Origin: Bacillota bacterium
GTDB lineage: Bacteria; Bacillota; Bacilli; Lactobacillales; Streptococcaceae
NCBI GenBank assembly: GCA_021781855.1
Contig: JAJXWC010000045.1
Coordinates: forward strand, 1-14,326
Direction of reading: 5' to 3'
Length of the DNA: 14,326 bases
Below the pieces are notes generated by a model. It searched no databases. It was not told the DNA's origin and was given only the letters and a program-made list of their open reading frames with translations. A program made the position numbers and the translations under genes. Of this stretch, positions 14,064-14,326 are shown piece after piece; the stretch's first letter is position 1, and each line of letters begins with the position of its first letter.

Positions 14064-14326
14064 ATGTCTATTTTCAAAACAAATGATGGTGTCGAAATCA
14101 ATTATCATACTTATGGAGCTGAAAATGCGCAGCCTATTGTGCTGGTCAACGGCTATTCAGCAAGTGAGGTCACTTGGTGCTGCCAGATTGAGCCTTTTGT
14201 GGCGGCTGGATTTTACGTTGTGACCTATGACCATCGCTCGCATGGGAAATCACAGAAAGTGCATTACGGAATGACATTGGCACGTCTGGCAACTGATTTG
14301 CATGAACTGCTAGCACATCTAGCCCT
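14064..14326 (+). CDS. Alpha/beta hydrolase, 3' partial
   Basis: ATG 14064 follows a strong AGGGGAGAAG ribosome-binding site, and the frame stays open to the window edge (87 codons). The N-terminus MSIFKTNDGVEINYHTYG, the strand-loop IVLVNGYSAS (about 25-34) and VVTYDHRSHGKS (about 55-66) are the usual first blocks of alpha/beta-hydrolase fold enzymes of the 3-oxoadipate-enol-lactonase/esterase type. The nucleophile elbow (G-x-S-x-G) and the remaining triad residues lie beyond the window, so substrate class cannot be judged. A terminator upstream separates it from the GH67 gene, although it could still be a further esterase acting on plant-derived substrates. No clear promoter was seen. Confidence 0.82.
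   Translation, partial: MSIFKTNDGVEINYHTYGAENAQPIVLVNGYSASEVTWCCQIEPFVAAGFYVVTYDHRSHGKSQKVHYGMTLARLATDLHELLAHLA

Overview
The window looks like chromosomal DNA of a low-GC Gram-positive coccus, most probably Lactococcus or a close relative in the Streptococcaceae. The basis is the AT-rich codon use, strong purine-rich Shine-Dalgarno sites, a cellobiose-type PTS IIC gene without its own IIA/IIB genes placed beside a GH1 6-phospho-beta-glucosidase, and a CcpA-type cre-like site over a perfect sigma-A promoter. The genus is an inference; no rRNA or other marker gene is present. All confident genes are on the + strand.

Layout. (1) 1-1450: 3' part of a polytopic GT-C type membrane glycosyltransferase, apparently unrelated to the rest. 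(2) 1451-2240: a 790-base stretch with no convincing gene, full of short palindromes and bounded by imperfect inverted copies of a TCTAAAAACT motif. (3) 2241-5189: a beta-glucoside module, PTS permease IIC then a 6-phospho-beta-glucosidase, separated by a perfect terminator hairpin and bracketed by a 19-bp exact inverted repeat (2165-2183 / 5189-5207). (4) 5335-13902: a carbohydrate locus starting at a strong promoter with a cre-like site and a dyad that straddles the -10 box: SGNH/sialate-O-acetylesterase-like esterase, lipoprotein substrate-binding protein, two CUT1 ABC permeases, a DUF624 (YesL-like) membrane protein and a GH67 alpha-glucuronidase. (5) 14064-end: 5' part of an alpha/beta hydrolase behind a clear terminator.

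How it fits together. The GH67 enzyme has the full catalytic set (E274, D353, E381, with D-E spacing as in characterised AguA enzymes), so the second locus most likely takes up (4-O-methyl)glucuronic-acid-decorated, acetylated xylo-oligosaccharides through the ABC transporter and removes acetyl and glucuronyl groups in the cytoplasm. Neither esterase nor GH67 has a signal peptide. No xylanase, beta-xylosidase, transporter ATPase or regulator is in the window. The ATPase is probably a shared MsmX/MsmK type encoded elsewhere.

The most unusual feature is a 62-nt element present as a tandem pair directly upstream of the ribosome-binding site of the first permease (9112-9235), and again as a tandem pair directly upstream of the GH67 gene (11758-11881). 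Between loci the units differ in 8-9 positions, yet changes in the main stem keep base pairing through G-U wobble and the triloop is flipped from AAA to TTT. That suggests the element works as folded RNA (or is a mobile palindromic repeat) rather than being random duplication. A second notable region is the 578-base gap between the binding-protein and permease genes, with overlapping, mutually exclusive hairpins and a doubtful relic ORF.
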